The position numbers were made by a program, and so were the translations under genes. From assembly GCF_022026395.1 (NCBI RefSeq), contig NZ_CP041767.1, positions 207,501-270,000 of the forward strand: a stretch of DNA of 62,500 nt, given 5' to 3'. Of this stretch, positions 1 to 10,309 are shown piece after piece (position 1 is the first letter of the stretch; the number at the start of each line of letters is the position of its first letter). The stretch is from Brevibacillus brevis. Its GTDB lineage: Bacteria > Bacillota > Bacilli > Brevibacillales > Brevibacillaceae. The notes below the pieces were generated by a model. The model ran no database searches. It worked only from the letters and a program-made list of their open reading frames with translations, and was not told the origin of the DNA.

Positions 1-2
1 TT

Positions 3-224
3 GCAAAATTGTTGTCTGATTACAAAATTGGGCAAGCCATCATGGTAGGAGATCGTCACTCCGATGTGGAAGCAGGCAAAACAAACGGTTTATTTACCAT
101 TGGATGCGACTTTGGCTTTGCCAAACCAGGCGAGCTTGATGGGGCAGATATCATCATTACCAGCTTCTCACAGCTACTAAATCATTTGCCAGCAATCGAC
201 ACCAATACGCAAAAACAGGCATAA
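3..224 (+). CDS. HAD-superfamily phosphatase, C-terminal part (5' end outside window)
   Basis: Only the last 73 codons are present; the frame is open from the window edge. The fragment carries the HAD motif IV region (MVGDRHSDVEAGK), where the paired acidic residues bind Mg2+, followed by the G-F-G and 'adiii' strand typical of phosphoglycolate-phosphatase-like HAD hydrolases. The substrate cannot be told from this tail. A terminator follows directly, so it ends its own transcript and is not part of the ctsR operon. Confidence 0.75.
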   Translation, partial: AKLLSDYKIGQAIMVGDRHSDVEAGKTNGLFTIGCDFGFAKPGELDGADIIITSFSQLLNHLPAIDTNTQKQA

Positions 225-251
225 ACCATTCCTCAGGGAGTGGTTTTTTTG
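223..251 (+). terminator. Intrinsic terminator after the HAD gene
   Basis: AACCATTCC pairs with GGAGTGGTT (one T-G wobble) across a short loop, followed by seven T. It starts at the stop codon of the HAD gene. Confidence 0.75.
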
Positions 252-312
252 TTGATCATGTCCAAGTTTCAAGCGACCCTCTTTTGCCCACACTAGAATG
301 TGTAAGGGACAC

Positions 313-341
313 TTGCGGGCACGCACTAAACCCATTATAAT
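313..341 (+). promoter_or_regulatory. SigA-type promoter of the ctsR operon
   Basis: TTGCGG (313-318), 17 bp, then a consensus TATAAT (336-341). The CtsR operator begins 4 bp downstream of the -10, so bound repressor would cover the transcription start. Confidence 0.7.
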
Positions 342-344
342 TAA

Positions 345-367
345 AGTCAAAGATAGTCAAAGTCAAT
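345..367 (+). promoter_or_regulatory. CtsR operator (direct heptad repeat)
   Basis: AGTCAAA-GAT-AGTCAAA at 345-361 is an exact match to the CtsR consensus (two RGTCAAA heptads separated by three bases). A third, imperfect heptad AGTCAAT overlaps at 361-367. Its place just downstream of the -10 implies autoregulation of ctsR-mcsA-mcsB-clpC. Confidence 0.9.
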
Positions 368-411
368 AGGTACCTCATAAGAACATACACAGAGGAATAG
401 GAGGCGATGAC

Positions 412-876
412 TTGCGTAACATCTCGGACATCATTGAACATCACTTGAAAAGCATCATTACAAACAGTCCCAATGGATCGATCGAGATTCAGCGTAGTGA
501 GCTTGCCGACCATTTTCAATGTGTGCCGTCTCAGATCAATTACGTCATCAATACGCGCTTTACCGTTCAAAAAGGCTACATCGTAGAGAGTAAGCGCGGG
601 GGCGGCGGGTATATTCGCATACGCAAGGTGCAGATTGTCAGCAAAGCACGCTTGCAAGAATTGCTAACAGAAGAACTGATTGGTGAGAGCATCAGTCAAA
701 GCGTGGGAAATGCGATCGTAGAAAGACTATTTGAGGAAGGATTAGTCAACATCAGAGAAGCCACCTTGATGAAAATCGCTACCTCGAGAAACGTATTGAC
801 CTTAGAAGCTGAATTGCGGGATCGTTTGCGGGCAAATATTTTAAAGCAGATGATCGCAGCAATCTTGTTGAAGTAA
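412..876 (+). CDS. ctsR: Transcriptional repressor CtsR
   Basis: Class III heat-shock repressor of clp genes (154 aa, usual family length). The N-terminal winged helix-turn-helix covers about residues 1-70, with the glycine-rich wing RGGGGYIRI near residue 62; the C-terminal dimerisation part is helical. The start is TTG at 412, set by GGAGG about 7 nt upstream; no in-frame ATG lies near. In the known system CtsR is inactivated by McsB with McsA and degraded by ClpCP, and all those partners are encoded immediately downstream. The operator at 345-361 shows autorepression. Confidence 0.95.
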   Translation: MRNISDIIEHHLKSIITNSPNGSIEIQRSELADHFQCVPSQINYVINTRFTVQKGYIVESKRGGGGYIRIRKVQIVSKARLQELLTEELIGESISQSVGNAIVERLFEEGLVNIREATLMKIATSRNVLTLEAELRDRLRANILKQMIAAILLK

Positions 877-892
877 AAGGAGGTATGATGAT

Positions 893-1411
893 ATGAACTG
901 TGAGGAATGCGGAAAACGACCGGCGACACTTCATTTGACGAAAATCGTCAATGGCGAAAAAACCGAATACCATATTTGCGAGCAGTGTGCTCATGAAAAA
1001 GGGGACGTCTTTACCGGCTTTCACAACTTCAGCATCAACAATCTCCTGTCAGGACTTTTAAAATTTGATCCCATGCAAAAGAATGGACGCGAAACGGCAA
1101 CGAATAAGCCGCTTCAATGCGAAACATGTGGACTCACATATGCTCAATTTAGTAAAAGTGGCCGATTTGGCTGTAGTGATTGCTACACCTTTTTGGGAGA
1201 TCGGCTGGACCCACTTTTCCGCCGGATTCATGGAAACACACAGCATAGTGGAAAAGTACCAGAGCGCACCGGTGGCAAACTGAAGATCCGTAAAGAGCTG
1301 GAGCAACTAAAGCAAGCGCTGCAAAGTCATGTCGCCAGTGAAGAGTTCGAGAAGGCAGCAGAAATGCGTGATCGAATTCGAGCATTGGAACAAAAAATGG
1401 CCCAATCGTAG
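893..1411 (+). CDS. mcsA: McsA, activator of the arginine kinase McsB
   Basis: 172 aa. Four C-x-x-C pairs in the N-terminal two thirds (CEEC at residue 3, CEQC, CETC, CSDC) form zinc-binding modules. A UVR motif (about residues 135-170, ending in RDRIRALEQ) is the usual C-terminal interaction helix pair. McsA binds and stimulates McsB and modulates CtsR. It lies 16 bp after ctsR with a strong AAAGGAGG site, and 19 bp before mcsB, consistent with one operon. Confidence 0.95.
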   Translation: MNCEECGKRPATLHLTKIVNGEKTEYHICEQCAHEKGDVFTGFHNFSINNLLSGLLKFDPMQKNGRETATNKPLQCETCGLTYAQFSKSGRFGCSDCYTFLGDRLDPLFRRIHGNTQHSGKVPERTGGKLKIRKELEQLKQALQSHVASEEFEKAAEMRDRIRALEQKMAQS

Positions 1412-1430
1412 CAAGGGAGGTTAGCTGGTT

Positions 1431-2504
1431 ATGTCCCAAAAGCAGTTTATGCAAAACCCGTGGAGCAATTGGATGAAAGGAGAAGGTCCTGATTCCGACA
1501 TTGTCATTAGTACACGGCTGCGTATCGCCCGTAACCTGCGCCAGCACCCCTTTCCGTTATTGGCAACGGACTCGCAGGGCGAGGAAGTCGTCAGAAAGGT
1601 AACGGAAGTAAGCGATTCGGAGGCAATGCGCAAACGGCATCAGCTCCAGGCTATCCATATGGATCAAATTAACCCGTTAGAAAAACGCGTGCTCGTAGAA
1701 AAGCATCTAATTAGCCCCCATCTGGCAGAGGAATCTCGCAAAGGTGCCGTATTACTTCGGGAAGATGAGTCTGTCAGCATTATGGTTAATGAAGAAGATC
1801 ACATTCGAATACAGGTACTATTACCCGGGTTTCGTTTGAACGAGGCATGGGAAATAGGTACGAAGATAGACGACATTTTTGAGAAAAACTTGAACTACGC
1901 GTTCGACGAAACACGTGGATATCTTACAAGTTGCCCAACCAATGTGGGTACGGGAATTCGTGCATCCGTGATGCTGCACTTGCCCGCTCTGGTGATGACG
2001 CAGCAGATCAGCAGAATTTTACAGGCGATTAATCAAGTTGGTCTGGTCGTTAGAGGAATTTACGGAGAGGGCAGCGAAGCTCTAGGGAATCTTTTTCAGT
2101 TATCCAATCAGGTCACACTGGGGATGTCTGAGTCCGATATCCTTTCCAATCTCTACGGTGTAGCCAGACAGATTATTGAGCAAGAGCGTGTGGCACGTAC
2201 GTACTTGCTGGAGCATACACGGGTTTCTTTGGAGGATCGGATTTTTCGGTCGTTTGGCATCTTGATGTATGCTCGCACGGTAGAGTCCAAAGAAGCGGCT
2301 CAGCGCCTGTCCGATGTCCGTCTGGGGATTGATCTTGGCATCATTCCAAACGTGTCTCCGCTGGTCCTAAACGAACTGTTGGTCACGACACAGCCAGGGT
2401 TTTTACAACACCACGCTGGTCAAAAGCTCACTCCGGACCAACGCGACGAAAGAAGGGCAAGGTTGATCCGCGAGCGTCTGCGCGTAGTAGAATCGCAAGA
2501 GTAA
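1431..2504 (+). CDS. mcsB: Protein-arginine kinase McsB
   Basis: 357 aa, ATP:guanido phosphotransferase fold. The N-terminal part has the ISTRLRIARNL nucleotide-binding strand, and the SCPTNVGTG segment near residue 167 corresponds to the catalytic loop of the guanidino kinase family. It phosphorylates arginines on misfolded proteins and on CtsR, marking them for ClpC-ClpP. It sits between mcsA and clpC, as in other Bacilli. Confidence 0.95.
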   Translation: MSQKQFMQNPWSNWMKGEGPDSDIVISTRLRIARNLRQHPFPLLATDSQGEEVVRKVTEVSDSEAMRKRHQLQAIHMDQINPLEKRVLVEKHLISPHLAEESRKGAVLLREDESVSIMVNEEDHIRIQVLLPGFRLNEAWEIGTKIDDIFEKNLNYAFDETRGYLTSCPTNVGTGIRASVMLHLPALVMTQQISRILQAINQVGLVVRGIYGEGSEALGNLFQLSNQVTLGMSESDILSNLYGVARQIIEQERVARTYLLEHTRVSLEDRIFRSFGILMYARTVESKEAAQRLSDVRLGIDLGIIPNVSPLVLNELLVTTQPGFLQHHAGQKLTPDQRDERRARLIRERLRVVESQE

Positions 2505-2564
2505 TGGTATCACGCAATTGTTAACCATATAGAGAAAAAACACGGTTATACGGAGGTGTACGAT

Positions 2565-5015
2565 ATGATGTTTGGACGTTTTACAGAACGAGCACAAAAA
2601 GTACTGGCGCTTGCCCTGGAAGAGGCGGTTCGTCTCGGGCACAAAGATATTGGGACAGAGCATGTGCTACTGGGACTCATTCGAGAAGGCGAAGGGATTG
2701 CTGCAAAGGCACTGCAATCACTTGGGCTTGGCCTCGATAAAATCCAGAGTGAAGTGGAGTCGTTAATCGGGCGAGGAACAGAGCAGTCCGGTAGTAATTA
2801 CACACCAAACTATACACCTCGCGCCAAAAAGGTCATTGAACTGTCGATGGACGAAGCTCGCAAACTGGGTCATACCTATGTGGGGACTGAACATATTCTG
2901 CTTGGCTTGATCCGTGAAGGAGAAGGCATTGCTGCAAGAATCATGAACAATTTGGGCGTTAGCCTGAACAAGGCACGTCAACAGGTGCTTCAGCTGCTTG
3001 GCAGCTCGGAAATGATGGCATCTCATCAACCGTCTGGAGGGAATCCAGCTGCGAATACGCCGACACTGGACGGCTTGGCTCGGGATCTGACTGCAATTGC
3101 TCGTGATGGCGGGCTGGACCCAGTCATCGGTCGCCAAAAAGAAATCGAGCGTGTGATCCAAGTACTTAGCAGACGCACCAAGAACAACCCTGTTTTGATT
3201 GGGGAGCCTGGCGTCGGGAAAACAGCTATCGCAGAAGGTCTTGCCCAAAAAATCGTGAACAACGAAATTCCGGAGACCCTTCGTGATAAGCGCGTCATGA
3301 CCCTCGATATGGGAACTGTTGTTGCGGGAACCAAATATCGCGGTGAGTTCGAGGATCGTCTGAAAAAAATCATGGACGAAATTCGCCAAGCAGGAAACAT
3401 CATCCTGTTTATTGATGAGCTGCACACCTTGATTGGTGCCGGTGGAGCAGAAGGCGCAATTGATGCCTCCAACATTTTGAAGCCTGCTCTGGCACGTGGC
3501 GAGCTACAGTGCGTAGGTGCTACTACGCTGGATGAATATCGCAAGTACATCGAAAAAGACGCAGCACTGGAGCGTCGTTTCCAACCGATTCAGGTTGATG
3601 AACCGACAGCGGAGGATGCTATTCGTATCCTGCATGGCCTACGTGATCGTTACGAAGCCCACCATCGCGTCAAAATTACCGATGAAGCAATTGAGCAGGC
3701 AGTAAAACTGTCTGACCGCTATATTACGGAACGCTTCCTGCCTGACAAGGCCATCGACTTGGTTGACGAGGCGGCATCCAAAGTTCGCTTGCAATCCTTT
3801 ACGGTTCCACCCAACCTCAAAGAGCTGGAGGGACGTTTGGAAGAGGTACGCAAGGAAAAAGACGCTGCCGTACAATCACAAGAGTTCGAGGAAGCAGCAG
3901 CCCTTCGCGATCAGGAGCAAAAACTGCGTGAAGAGCTGGATAAAACGAAAAAAGACTGGAAAGAGCGCCAAGGCCAGCTGAACATGGAGGTTACGCCAGA
4001 AGACATCGCGCAAGTAGTGGCGAGCTGGACGGGTATTCCTGTGTTGAAGCTGAAGGAAGAAGAAACAGAGCGCTTGCTGAAGATGGAAGAGATTTTGCAC
4101 GATCGTGTCATTGGCCAAGATGAAGCAGTCAAATCCATCTCGCGTGCGATCCGCCGTGCCCGTGCTGGCTTGAAAGACCCAAAACGCCCGATCGGCTCGT
4201 TTATCTTCCTGGGACCTACCGGTGTTGGTAAAACTGAATTGGCTCGTGCTGTGGCGGAGACACTTTTCGGTGACGAGGATGCCATGATCCGTGTGGATAT
4301 GTCTGAGTACATGGAGAAGCATTCCACCGCTCGCTTGGTAGGTGCCCCTCCTGGCTACGTAGGCTTTGACGAAGGCGGCCAGCTAACCGAAAAAGTTCGT
4401 CGCAAGCCTTACTCCGTCATTTTGCTGGACGAAATCGAGAAAGCTCACCCAGACGTATTCAACATCCTCTTGCAAGTATTGGATGATGGCCGTCTGACAG
4501 ACTCCAAGGGGCGTACCGTCGATTTCCGCAACACGGTTGTCATCATGACTTCCAACGTCGGAGCCAGCATGATCAAGAAAAATACAACGCTTGGCTTCAC
4601 GACCAACGATTCGGAAAGAAAGTATCAGGACATGAAGGACAAAGTCATGGATGAGCTGAAGAAGAGCTTCCGTCCTGAGTTCCTGAACCGTATCGATGAA
4701 GTAATCGTGTTCCACTCTTTGGAGCAAGAGCACATCGAGCAAATCGTATCGCTCATGACAGAAGAGCTGCGTAAACGTTTGAAAGAGCAAGACATTGATT
4801 TCCAATTGACTGAAGAAGCCAAGAAAGTACTGGCAAAAGAAGGCTTTGATCCGGCCTATGGTGCACGCCCTCTGCGTCGTGCTATCCAGCGCCACATCGA
4901 GGATAATTTGTCTGAGGAATTGCTCAAGGGTACGATCAGTAAAGGCGATACCGTCAATATCGAAGCCGAAGAAGGCAAGCTGGTAGTCAAGCGCCTCGAA
5001 AAAACGAAATCGTAA
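2565..5015 (+). CDS. clpC: ATP-dependent Clp protease ATPase subunit ClpC
   Basis: AAA+ unfoldase, 816 aa. Two N-terminal Clp repeats (about residues 1-145) bind adaptors and phosphoarginine. AAA-1 has Walker A GEPGVGKT (about 213) and Walker B FIDE. A middle coiled region contains a UVR-like motif (about 425-460). AAA-2 has GPTGVGKT (about 549) and LLDE. The LGF tripeptide near residue 676 fits the ClpP-docking loop. ATG 2565 is chosen because the GTG at 2556 lies inside the CGGAGGTG ribosome-binding site. It ends the CtsR-controlled operon at a strong terminator. Confidence 0.97.
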   Translation: MMFGRFTERAQKVLALALEEAVRLGHKDIGTEHVLLGLIREGEGIAAKALQSLGLGLDKIQSEVESLIGRGTEQSGSNYTPNYTPRAKKVIELSMDEARKLGHTYVGTEHILLGLIREGEGIAARIMNNLGVSLNKARQQVLQLLGSSEMMASHQPSGGNPAANTPTLDGLARDLTAIARDGGLDPVIGRQKEIERVIQVLSRRTKNNPVLIGEPGVGKTAIAEGLAQKIVNNEIPETLRDKRVMTLDMGTVVAGTKYRGEFEDRLKKIMDEIRQAGNIILFIDELHTLIGAGGAEGAIDASNILKPALARGELQCVGATTLDEYRKYIEKDAALERRFQPIQVDEPTAEDAIRILHGLRDRYEAHHRVKITDEAIEQAVKLSDRYITERFLPDKAIDLVDEAASKVRLQSFTVPPNLKELEGRLEEVRKEKDAAVQSQEFEEAAALRDQEQKLREELDKTKKDWKERQGQLNMEVTPEDIAQVVASWTGIPVLKLKEEETERLLKMEEILHDRVIGQDEAVKSISRAIRRARAGLKDPKRPIGSFIFLGPTGVGKTELARAVAETLFGDEDAMIRVDMSEYMEKHSTARLVGAPPGYVGFDEGGQLTEKVRRKPYSVILLDEIEKAHPDVFNILLQVLDDGRLTDSKGRTVDFRNTVVIMTSNVGASMIKKNTTLGFTTNDSERKYQDMKDKVMDELKKSFRPEFLNRIDEVIVFHSLEQEHIEQIVSLMTEELRKRLKEQDIDFQLTEEAKKVLAKEGFDPAYGARPLRRAIQRHIEDNLSEELLKGTISKGDTVNIEAEEGKLVVKRLEKTKS

Positions 5016-5032
5016 GCTGTTGAAACGTAATA

Positions 5033-5066
5033 GAATGCCTCCTGATTCAGGAGGTATTCTTTTTTT
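5033..5066 (+). terminator. Intrinsic terminator after clpC
   Basis: GAATGCCTCCTGA pairs with TCAGGAGGTATTC (near-perfect, 4-base or shorter loop) followed by a run of T. It separates the heat-shock operon from radA. Confidence 0.9.
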
Positions 5067-5120
5067 GGGTGCGTAATTATGATAAAAGTAGAGAAATTAA
5101 ATCCAAGTGAGGGTGCGATT

Positions 5121-6488
5121 ATGTCAAAGTATAAAACGAAATACGCGTGTCAAGAATGTGGCTATGAATCGCCAAAATGGATGGGGAAATGTCCAGGATG
5201 CAGCAGCTGGAACACGTTGGTAGAGGAAGTGACGGTAAAAAATGCCCATCGTCACGAAGGGCTGAGCGGAGGCCAGCGCCAATCTGCGATTCCATTAACC
5301 CAGGTAGCCAGTGAAGAAGAGCCACGGATGGATACGACGATTGGAGAATTGAATCGTGTTCTAGGTGGAGGGCTTGTTCCGGGTTCACTCATTTTGGTGG
5401 GGGGAGATCCCGGAATCGGAAAGTCGACCTTGCTTTTGCAGACTTCTTTTGCCTTGGCTCATCAAGGGGCGAAGGTTCTCTATGTATCGGGAGAGGAGTC
5501 GGCAAAACAAATCAAAATTCGCGCGGATCGACTTCATTTGCAAACGCCGCCGATGTTTGTATTGGCAGAAAATGATTTGGATTTGATCGAACAGCATATT
5601 AATCAAGTAGACCCGGATGTGCTGATTATTGACTCGATCCAGACCGTGTTTCACCCGACGATCCAATCGGCTGCGGGGAGCGTCGCACAAGTGCGCGAGG
5701 CTACTGCTCAATTGATGCGAATTGCAAAAGGAAAAGGGATCGGTACCTTCATTGTCGGTCACGTAACCAAGGAAGGTTCTATCGCTGGTCCGCGTATGCT
5801 TGAGCACATGGTGGATGCTGTTCTCTATTTTGAAGGGGAGCGCCATAATACGTTTCGAATTTTGCGCGCCGTCAAAAACCGTTTTGGTTCGACAAACGAA
5901 ATCGGTATTTTCGAAATGAAGGATCGCGGCTTGGAGGAAGTGGCGAATCCATCTGAGATATTTTTGGCAGAGCGTCCATTTGGCGTTGCGGGTTCCACGG
6001 TCGTAGCCAGTATGGAGGGCACACGTCCCGTTTTGGTTGAGCTGCAAGCTCTCGTTGCCCCGACCAGCTTTGTAACCCCACGGAGAACGGCAACAGGGGT
6101 CGACCATCAGCGTGTGGCGATGATTATGGCAGTGTTGGAAAAGCGCATGGGCATGATGCTGCAAAATCAGGATGCATATGTAAACGTAGCAGGTGGGGTC
6201 AGACTGGATGAGCCAGCAGTTGATTTGGCGATTGCCGTAAGCATTGCAAGCAGCTTCCGTGACCACGCTACCAATCCGCATGATGTTGTTATCGGAGAAA
6301 TTGGCTTGACTGGTGAGGTGCGCGGTGTCTCTCGTATTGAGCAACGAGTACGAGAAGCACATAAATTGGGCTTTAAGCGTGTCATCATACCAGAGAAAAA
6401 CATCCGCGGTCTGGATGCCCCAGCAGATATTCAAGTAATTGGTGTGAGCAATATTGCCGATGCGTTGAACGAGGTGATAAGGAGGTAG
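5121..6488 (+). CDS. radA: DNA repair protein RadA (Sms)
   Basis: 455 aa. N-terminal C4 zinc finger (CQEC ... CPGC, residues 10-30), RecA-like ATPase with Walker [11 protein letters not shown] (about 96), the RadA signature KNRFG (about 252), and a C-terminal Lon-like domain. It is a DnaB-type helicase that promotes branch migration in recombination. ATG 5121 is preferred: an upstream ATG at 5079 has no good ribosome-binding site, while GTGAGGG sits about 9 nt before 5121. The gene end carries the ribosome-binding site of disA, so the two are translationally linked. Confidence 0.93.
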   Translation: MSKYKTKYACQECGYESPKWMGKCPGCSSWNTLVEEVTVKNAHRHEGLSGGQRQSAIPLTQVASEEEPRMDTTIGELNRVLGGGLVPGSLILVGGDPGIGKSTLLLQTSFALAHQGAKVLYVSGEESAKQIKIRADRLHLQTPPMFVLAENDLDLIEQHINQVDPDVLIIDSIQTVFHPTIQSAAGSVAQVREATAQLMRIAKGKGIGTFIVGHVTKEGSIAGPRMLEHMVDAVLYFEGERHNTFRILRAVKNRFGSTNEIGIFEMKDRGLEEVANPSEIFLAERPFGVAGSTVVASMEGTRPVLVELQALVAPTSFVTPRRTATGVDHQRVAMIMAVLEKRMGMMLQNQDAYVNVAGGVRLDEPAVDLAIAVSIASSFRDHATNPHDVVIGEIGLTGEVRGVSRIEQRVREAHKLGFKRVIIPEKNIRGLDAPADIQVIGVSNIADALNEVIRR

Positions 6489-6490
6489 GA

Positions 6491-7573
6491 GTGGGCATGC
6501 AGGGGAACATCAAAAGAACTCCGCAAATCGGTGATGTGCTTCGTCTCGTGGCACCCGGTACACAGCTTCGTGAAGGGTTGGAAAATGTTTTACGGGCCAA
6601 AACCGGGGGTTTGATCGTTATTGGGTGCGGTCCGGAGATGAAGTCGATTGTCGATGGCGGTTTTTCCATCAATTGTGATTTTTCTCCTGCCCATTTGTAT
6701 GAATTAGCGAAGATGGATGGGGCGATTATAGTAAGTGAAGACGCAAAACGCATCCTGTACGCAAATACGCAAATCTTCCCGCCCTCCTCAATCCCCACGA
6801 GCGAGACGGGGACACGGCATCGTACAGCACAACGCACGGCCATTCAAACGAATCATCTGGTCATTGCTATCTCCCAGCGTCGCAATGTAATCACGCTATA
6901 CCAGGGGAATTTCCGGTATGTTTTAAGCGAAATTAGTGTCATTTTGGCCAAGGCGAATCAAGCTGTATCTACCCTTGAGAAATACAAGGCCGTGCTTGAT
7001 CAAACTTTGACGAATCTCGGTGCGTTAGAATTCGAGGAGCTCGTTACTTTACACGAAGTTGCCTCGGTTTTGCAACGGATTGAGATGGTGTTACGTATTA
7101 AGACAGAGGTCTCCAAGTACATATGTGAGCTAGGAGTAGAAGGAAGGCTCGTCAGTATGCAGTTGGAGGAACTGGTTTCAAACATTGAGGAAGAGGCTCA
7201 TATGCTTATCCGGGATTATTCCCGAGATGCATCCTATTCACCTGATCTTGTGCTGCGGGACATGAAAAAATTAAACTCAGAGGAAATGCTGGAGCTCACC
7301 TCTTTTTTGCGAACGCTGGGGTATTCCTCTAATGCCAGTATGCTGGATGAATCGGTTTCCCCTAGAGGTTATCGGATCCTGTACAAGATCAGGCGTCTGC
7401 CCGTTACGATCATCTCGAATCTGGTAGAACATTTTCATCATCTGCCTCGAATCATGATGGCAACGATTCAGGAATTAGACGAAGTGGAAGGCATTGGCGA
7501 GGTTCGAGCGAGAGCGATTAAAGAGGGACTGAAACGGATTCAAGAACAAGTGTTCATTGACAGGCACATTTAA
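6491..7573 (+). CDS. disA: DNA-integrity scanning diadenylate cyclase DisA
   Basis: 360 aa. The N-terminal DAC domain has the two catalytic motifs DGA (in AKMDGAIIV, about residue 75) and RHR (GTRHRTA, about 109). A helical linker follows, then a C-terminal helix-hairpin-helix DNA-binding domain ([11 protein letters not shown], about 334). It makes c-di-AMP from two ATP and scans DNA for branched structures, delaying sporulation when lesions are present. GTG 6491 gives 5-nt spacing to AAGGAGG; ATG 6497 is a possible alternative. It begins 2 bp after radA. Confidence 0.95.
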   Translation: MGMQGNIKRTPQIGDVLRLVAPGTQLREGLENVLRAKTGGLIVIGCGPEMKSIVDGGFSINCDFSPAHLYELAKMDGAIIVSEDAKRILYANTQIFPPSSIPTSETGTRHRTAQRTAIQTNHLVIAISQRRNVITLYQGNFRYVLSEISVILAKANQAVSTLEKYKAVLDQTLTNLGALEFEELVTLHEVASVLQRIEMVLRIKTEVSKYICELGVEGRLVSMQLEELVSNIEEEAHMLIRDYSRDASYSPDLVLRDMKKLNSEEMLELTSFLRTLGYSSNASMLDESVSPRGYRILYKIRRLPVTIISNLVEHFHHLPRIMMATIQELDEVEGIGEVRARAIKEGLKRIQEQVFIDRHI

Positions 7574-7687
7574 AGTAGAATAGGATAAAGGCATTATTTG
7601 TATTCAGCATTTGCCTAAGGGACTTGGATAAAAACAAGGTCAACAGGATAACCTGCTCCTTACGCAAAAGAAATCAGGAGGTAGTCT

Positions 7688-8416
7688 ATGTTCGTGAAAT
7701 CGTTACCGAACATACTAACCGTAAGCAATTTGTTTCTGGGAGTTTTAGCAATTATTCTTGCGTTTCGAGGCGATCAATACGTCGAATATGCAGCGATCAC
7801 AGTGATCATTGGTATGCTGGCAGACGGGCTGGATGGACGTGTAGCTCGTATGTTGAATGCCCAAAGTGAGTTCGGGAAGGAATTGGATTCCCTTTCTGAC
7901 GTTATTACATTTGGGATTGCGCCAGCGTTCATCATGTATGTTGTCGTCTTGCAACACTTTGATTTGCTTGGGATTCTCATTACAGCCATTTTTCCGATCT
8001 GCGGTGCGCTACGTTTGGCGCGTTTTAACGTACAGGCCGGGGTTCCGGGGTATTTCATCGGCTTGCCGATTACGGCAGCGGGGGGCGTACTGGCTACGCT
8101 CGCACTCTATCACCAGGTATTCACTCCGGTATTGCTTGCCGTAAGTATGTTGTTGCTTGCCTTTTTGATGGTATCAAAGGTCAAGTATCCTAACTTTAAA
8201 AAAGTGGGGATTCCAAAGTCTGCTTACTGGATCACACCCATTATCATCGCGATTGTGGTTGTTGTAGCGATTAAGTACCCGCAGCAATTTCCAAAAATCG
8301 TTTTCCTGCCACTTGCTTTTTATGCACTGTACGGAATAAAAAAAAACGTTGACTTTCTCGTCAAAAAATTACGCAAGCGTAAAAACAAAGAGGAAGAAAC
8401 CGTTCCGTTTGAATAG
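7688..8416 (+). CDS. pssA: CDP-diacylglycerol--serine O-phosphatidyltransferase
   Basis: 242 aa integral membrane enzyme making phosphatidylserine from CDP-diacylglycerol and serine, the step before phosphatidylethanolamine. The CDP-alcohol phosphatidyltransferase motif DG-xx-AR-x8-G-xxx-D-xxx-D is complete around residues 44-66, with about six to eight hydrophobic helices and a lysine-rich tail. A strong AGGAGG precedes ATG 7688. B. subtilis has yacL directly after disA, so pssA is an insertion here relative to that order. Terminator 8426-8463 follows. Confidence 0.93.
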   Translation: MFVKSLPNILTVSNLFLGVLAIILAFRGDQYVEYAAITVIIGMLADGLDGRVARMLNAQSEFGKELDSLSDVITFGIAPAFIMYVVVLQHFDLLGILITAIFPICGALRLARFNVQAGVPGYFIGLPITAAGGVLATLALYHQVFTPVLLAVSMLLLAFLMVSKVKYPNFKKVGIPKSAYWITPIIIAIVVVVAIKYPQQFPKIVFLPLAFYALYGIKKNVDFLVKKLRKRKNKEEETVPFE

Positions 8417-8425
8417 TTACGACCT

Positions 8426-8463
8426 AAAAAAACCCACACTTCAATGTGCGGGTTTTTCTTTTT
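8426..8463. terminator. Bidirectional terminator between pssA and the reverse-strand gene
   Basis: AAACCCACAC pairs with GTGCGGGTTT (one mismatch) with A-runs on the left and T-runs on the right, so it can terminate both converging transcripts. Confidence 0.8.
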
Positions 8464-8511
8464 TGTATGCAACTTTTTTTAGGGTTCATTCGTAATACGA
8501 GTAACGGACTT

Positions 8512-8907
8512 TTAAGACAGATTGAAGACACCCAAAGTATTCAGGCGGTTGGATTCTTTCTGAAGCACATCTTCTAGCTTAATGTCAGTAATATTGCACA
8601 AAGCAGTGAGGTAGAAGATGTTTTTGCCAAGCTCAGCAGTAACTACATCGCGACAATGCTCGCACAGCGGTCCGTTAAAGTGGGTGTCCAAATGGGACTT
8701 GTTGTCCTCCAGATTCTTGTTCGAATCGTACGTCTGTTTTTTGGCAACCACTTCGACACAGCCGCATTCGGTGATGGCTTTTGTCAGTGAACGGTTAATG
8801 CGGGATGCCGTTTCCTGAACTTTGGACATGACGTCCAGTACGCTACGATGTCTGATCAAAAGCTCCGATACTTGCGTTTGAAAGTCGTCTATGTTTCGAT
8901 TGTCCAT
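8512..8907 (-). CDS. Conserved hypothetical protein (labelled DUF1573 in relatives, from memory)
   Basis: 131 aa soluble protein, function unknown. Helical N-terminus, a C-G-C pair in the middle and a C-E-H-C motif (about residue 84), followed by an ELGKN-xx-Y-x-ALCN stretch that faintly recalls the helical MazG-like fold. The cysteines suggest metal or redox chemistry. ATG 8907 is preferred over GTG 8916 because the latter overlaps the AGAGGTG ribosome-binding site. I recall similar proteins beside yacL in Paenibacillus and Brevibacillus; the family name should be confirmed by search. Confidence 0.65.
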   Translation of the reverse strand: MDNRNIDDFQTQVSELLIRHRSVLDVMSKVQETASRINRSLTKAITECGCVEVVAKKQTYDSNKNLEDNKSHLDTHFNGPLCEHCRDVVTAELGKNIFYLTALCNITDIKLEDVLQKESNRLNTLGVFNLS

Positions 8908-9030
8908 CTGGTTCACCTCTGCTTTAGGCTGTTGGTATCGTCATAATTTTCTCTCATTACGATACTGACATTATAAGAAGGGAGTCAGCTCCCTGTCAAT
9001 TTATCATCAAAGGAAACGAGTGTTCCCGGG

Positions 9031-9060
9031 TTGACGAGAAAATGACAACTATGTTAAAAT
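9031..9060 (+). promoter_or_regulatory. Upstream SigA-type promoter for yacL
   Basis: TTGACG (9031-9036), 18 bp, TAAAAT (9055-9060). It lies just upstream of a second, better promoter. Confidence 0.5.
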
Positions 9061-9070
9061 TTTTGGCTAT

Positions 9071-9100
9071 TTGACATGGCAAAATCTTTTTTGCTATAGT
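9071..9100 (+). promoter_or_regulatory. SigA-type promoter for yacL-ispD-ispF
   Basis: Consensus TTGACA (9071-9076), 18 bp, TATAGT (9095-9100). It gives a leader of about 85 nt before yacL. Confidence 0.75.
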
Positions 9101-9193
9101 GAGGGAAAGTAAAATGAAGCATTATAATGATTTGGAAAAAAATAGGGTTTTACTCTTAGGCTTCTGTCTATATTAGTAAAAGGAGGTGAAGGC

Positions 9194-10282
9194 ATGTTAC
9201 GCCGAGTAGGAAAATTCATTTTTGTTTTGATTGGTGGCGGATTGGGGTATCGATTTGGTGACGAATTGTTTTCGTTGCTCGATCCATTGTTAAACTTTGG
9301 TGTAGTAGCCGGATCGCAATATATTGGAGCTATACTGGGTGCCATCTTGTTTTTCTTTTTAGCGAATTGGGTTGTGGATTATGTTCTGCGCATCGTTCGA
9401 TGGGGTGAAGAGGCACTCGTCAAAATGCCGGTTGTCGATGTGATGTTCGGAGCGATGGGGTTGATTAGTGGTCTTATTGTTGCATTCTTATTATTCCTGC
9501 CCATCAGTAAAATTCCGATTCCATTTGTAGGAGATCTTTTGCCGTTAATTGTTTCCGGGTTGCTCGGTTATTTGGGCTTCCAGGTAGGATTTCGCAAGCG
9601 GGACGAGATTATGTCGGTATTTTCGATTGGACGCAAGGACAGGAAAAAGGAAAGTGCGACAACTGCCGTTAACTTGGAAAATAAAATTCTCGATACCAGT
9701 GTCATCATTGATGGACGCATCGCAGATATTTGCCGTACCGGCTTTCTGGAAGGGGTACTGGTCATTCCGGGATTTGTGTTAGAGGAGCTGCAGCATATCG
9801 CCGATTCCTCCGATGTACTGAAGAGAAACCGCGGTCGTCGGGGTCTGGATATCTTGAATAAGATTCAAAAAGAAATGAAGGTAAAGGTTCAGATTTGGGA
9901 AGGCGATTTTGAAGAAGTATCCGAGGTGGACAGCAAGCTGATCAAGCTCGCAAAGCTCATTAACGGAAAGGTCGTAACAAACGACTTTAACCTGAATAAG
10001 GTATGTGAGCTGCAAGGTGTTGCGGTATTGAACATCAATGATTTGGCAAATGCAGTCAAGCCTGTAGTTTTACCTGGAGAAGAGATGAACGTTCAAGTCA
10101 TCAAGGATGGAAAAGAGCACGGTCAGGGTGTCGCTTATCTGGATGATGGCACGATGATTGTTGTAGAGGGCGGACGAGAATACATCGGAAACGACGTTGA
10201 TGTTCTCGTAACGAGTGTACTGCAAACTTCAGCAGGACGTATGATCTTCGCCAAACCAAAGTTACTGGAACGAGCATTATAG
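9194..10282 (+). CDS. yacL: Membrane-anchored PIN/TRAM-domain protein (YacL family)
   Basis: 362 aa. Four hydrophobic segments in the first 135 residues, then a PIN nuclease-like domain (about 155-280; acidic residues in [11 protein letters not shown] and TNDFN fit the metal site), then a C-terminal TRAM RNA-binding domain (about 290-350). It is predicted to be a membrane-tethered ribonuclease; the target is unknown. Start set by a perfect AAAGGAGGTGA. Its position before ispD matches B. subtilis. Confidence 0.88.
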   Translation: MLRRVGKFIFVLIGGGLGYRFGDELFSLLDPLLNFGVVAGSQYIGAILGAILFFFLANWVVDYVLRIVRWGEEALVKMPVVDVMFGAMGLISGLIVAFLLFLPISKIPIPFVGDLLPLIVSGLLGYLGFQVGFRKRDEIMSVFSIGRKDRKKESATTAVNLENKILDTSVIIDGRIADICRTGFLEGVLVIPGFVLEELQHIADSSDVLKRNRGRRGLDILNKIQKEMKVKVQIWEGDFEEVSEVDSKLIKLAKLINGKVVTNDFNLNKVCELQGVAVLNINDLANAVKPVVLPGEEMNVQVIKDGKEHGQGVAYLDDGTMIVVEGGREYIGNDVDVLVTSVLQTSAGRMIFAKPKLLERAL

Positions 10283-10309
10283 AAAAGCCAACAGGAGAGG
10301 GATGAATCA

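Noticed and set aside
7624..7869. 81-codon frame overlapping the start of pssA
   Set aside because: Out of frame with the clear CDP-alcohol phosphatidyltransferase and lacking any recognisable feature.
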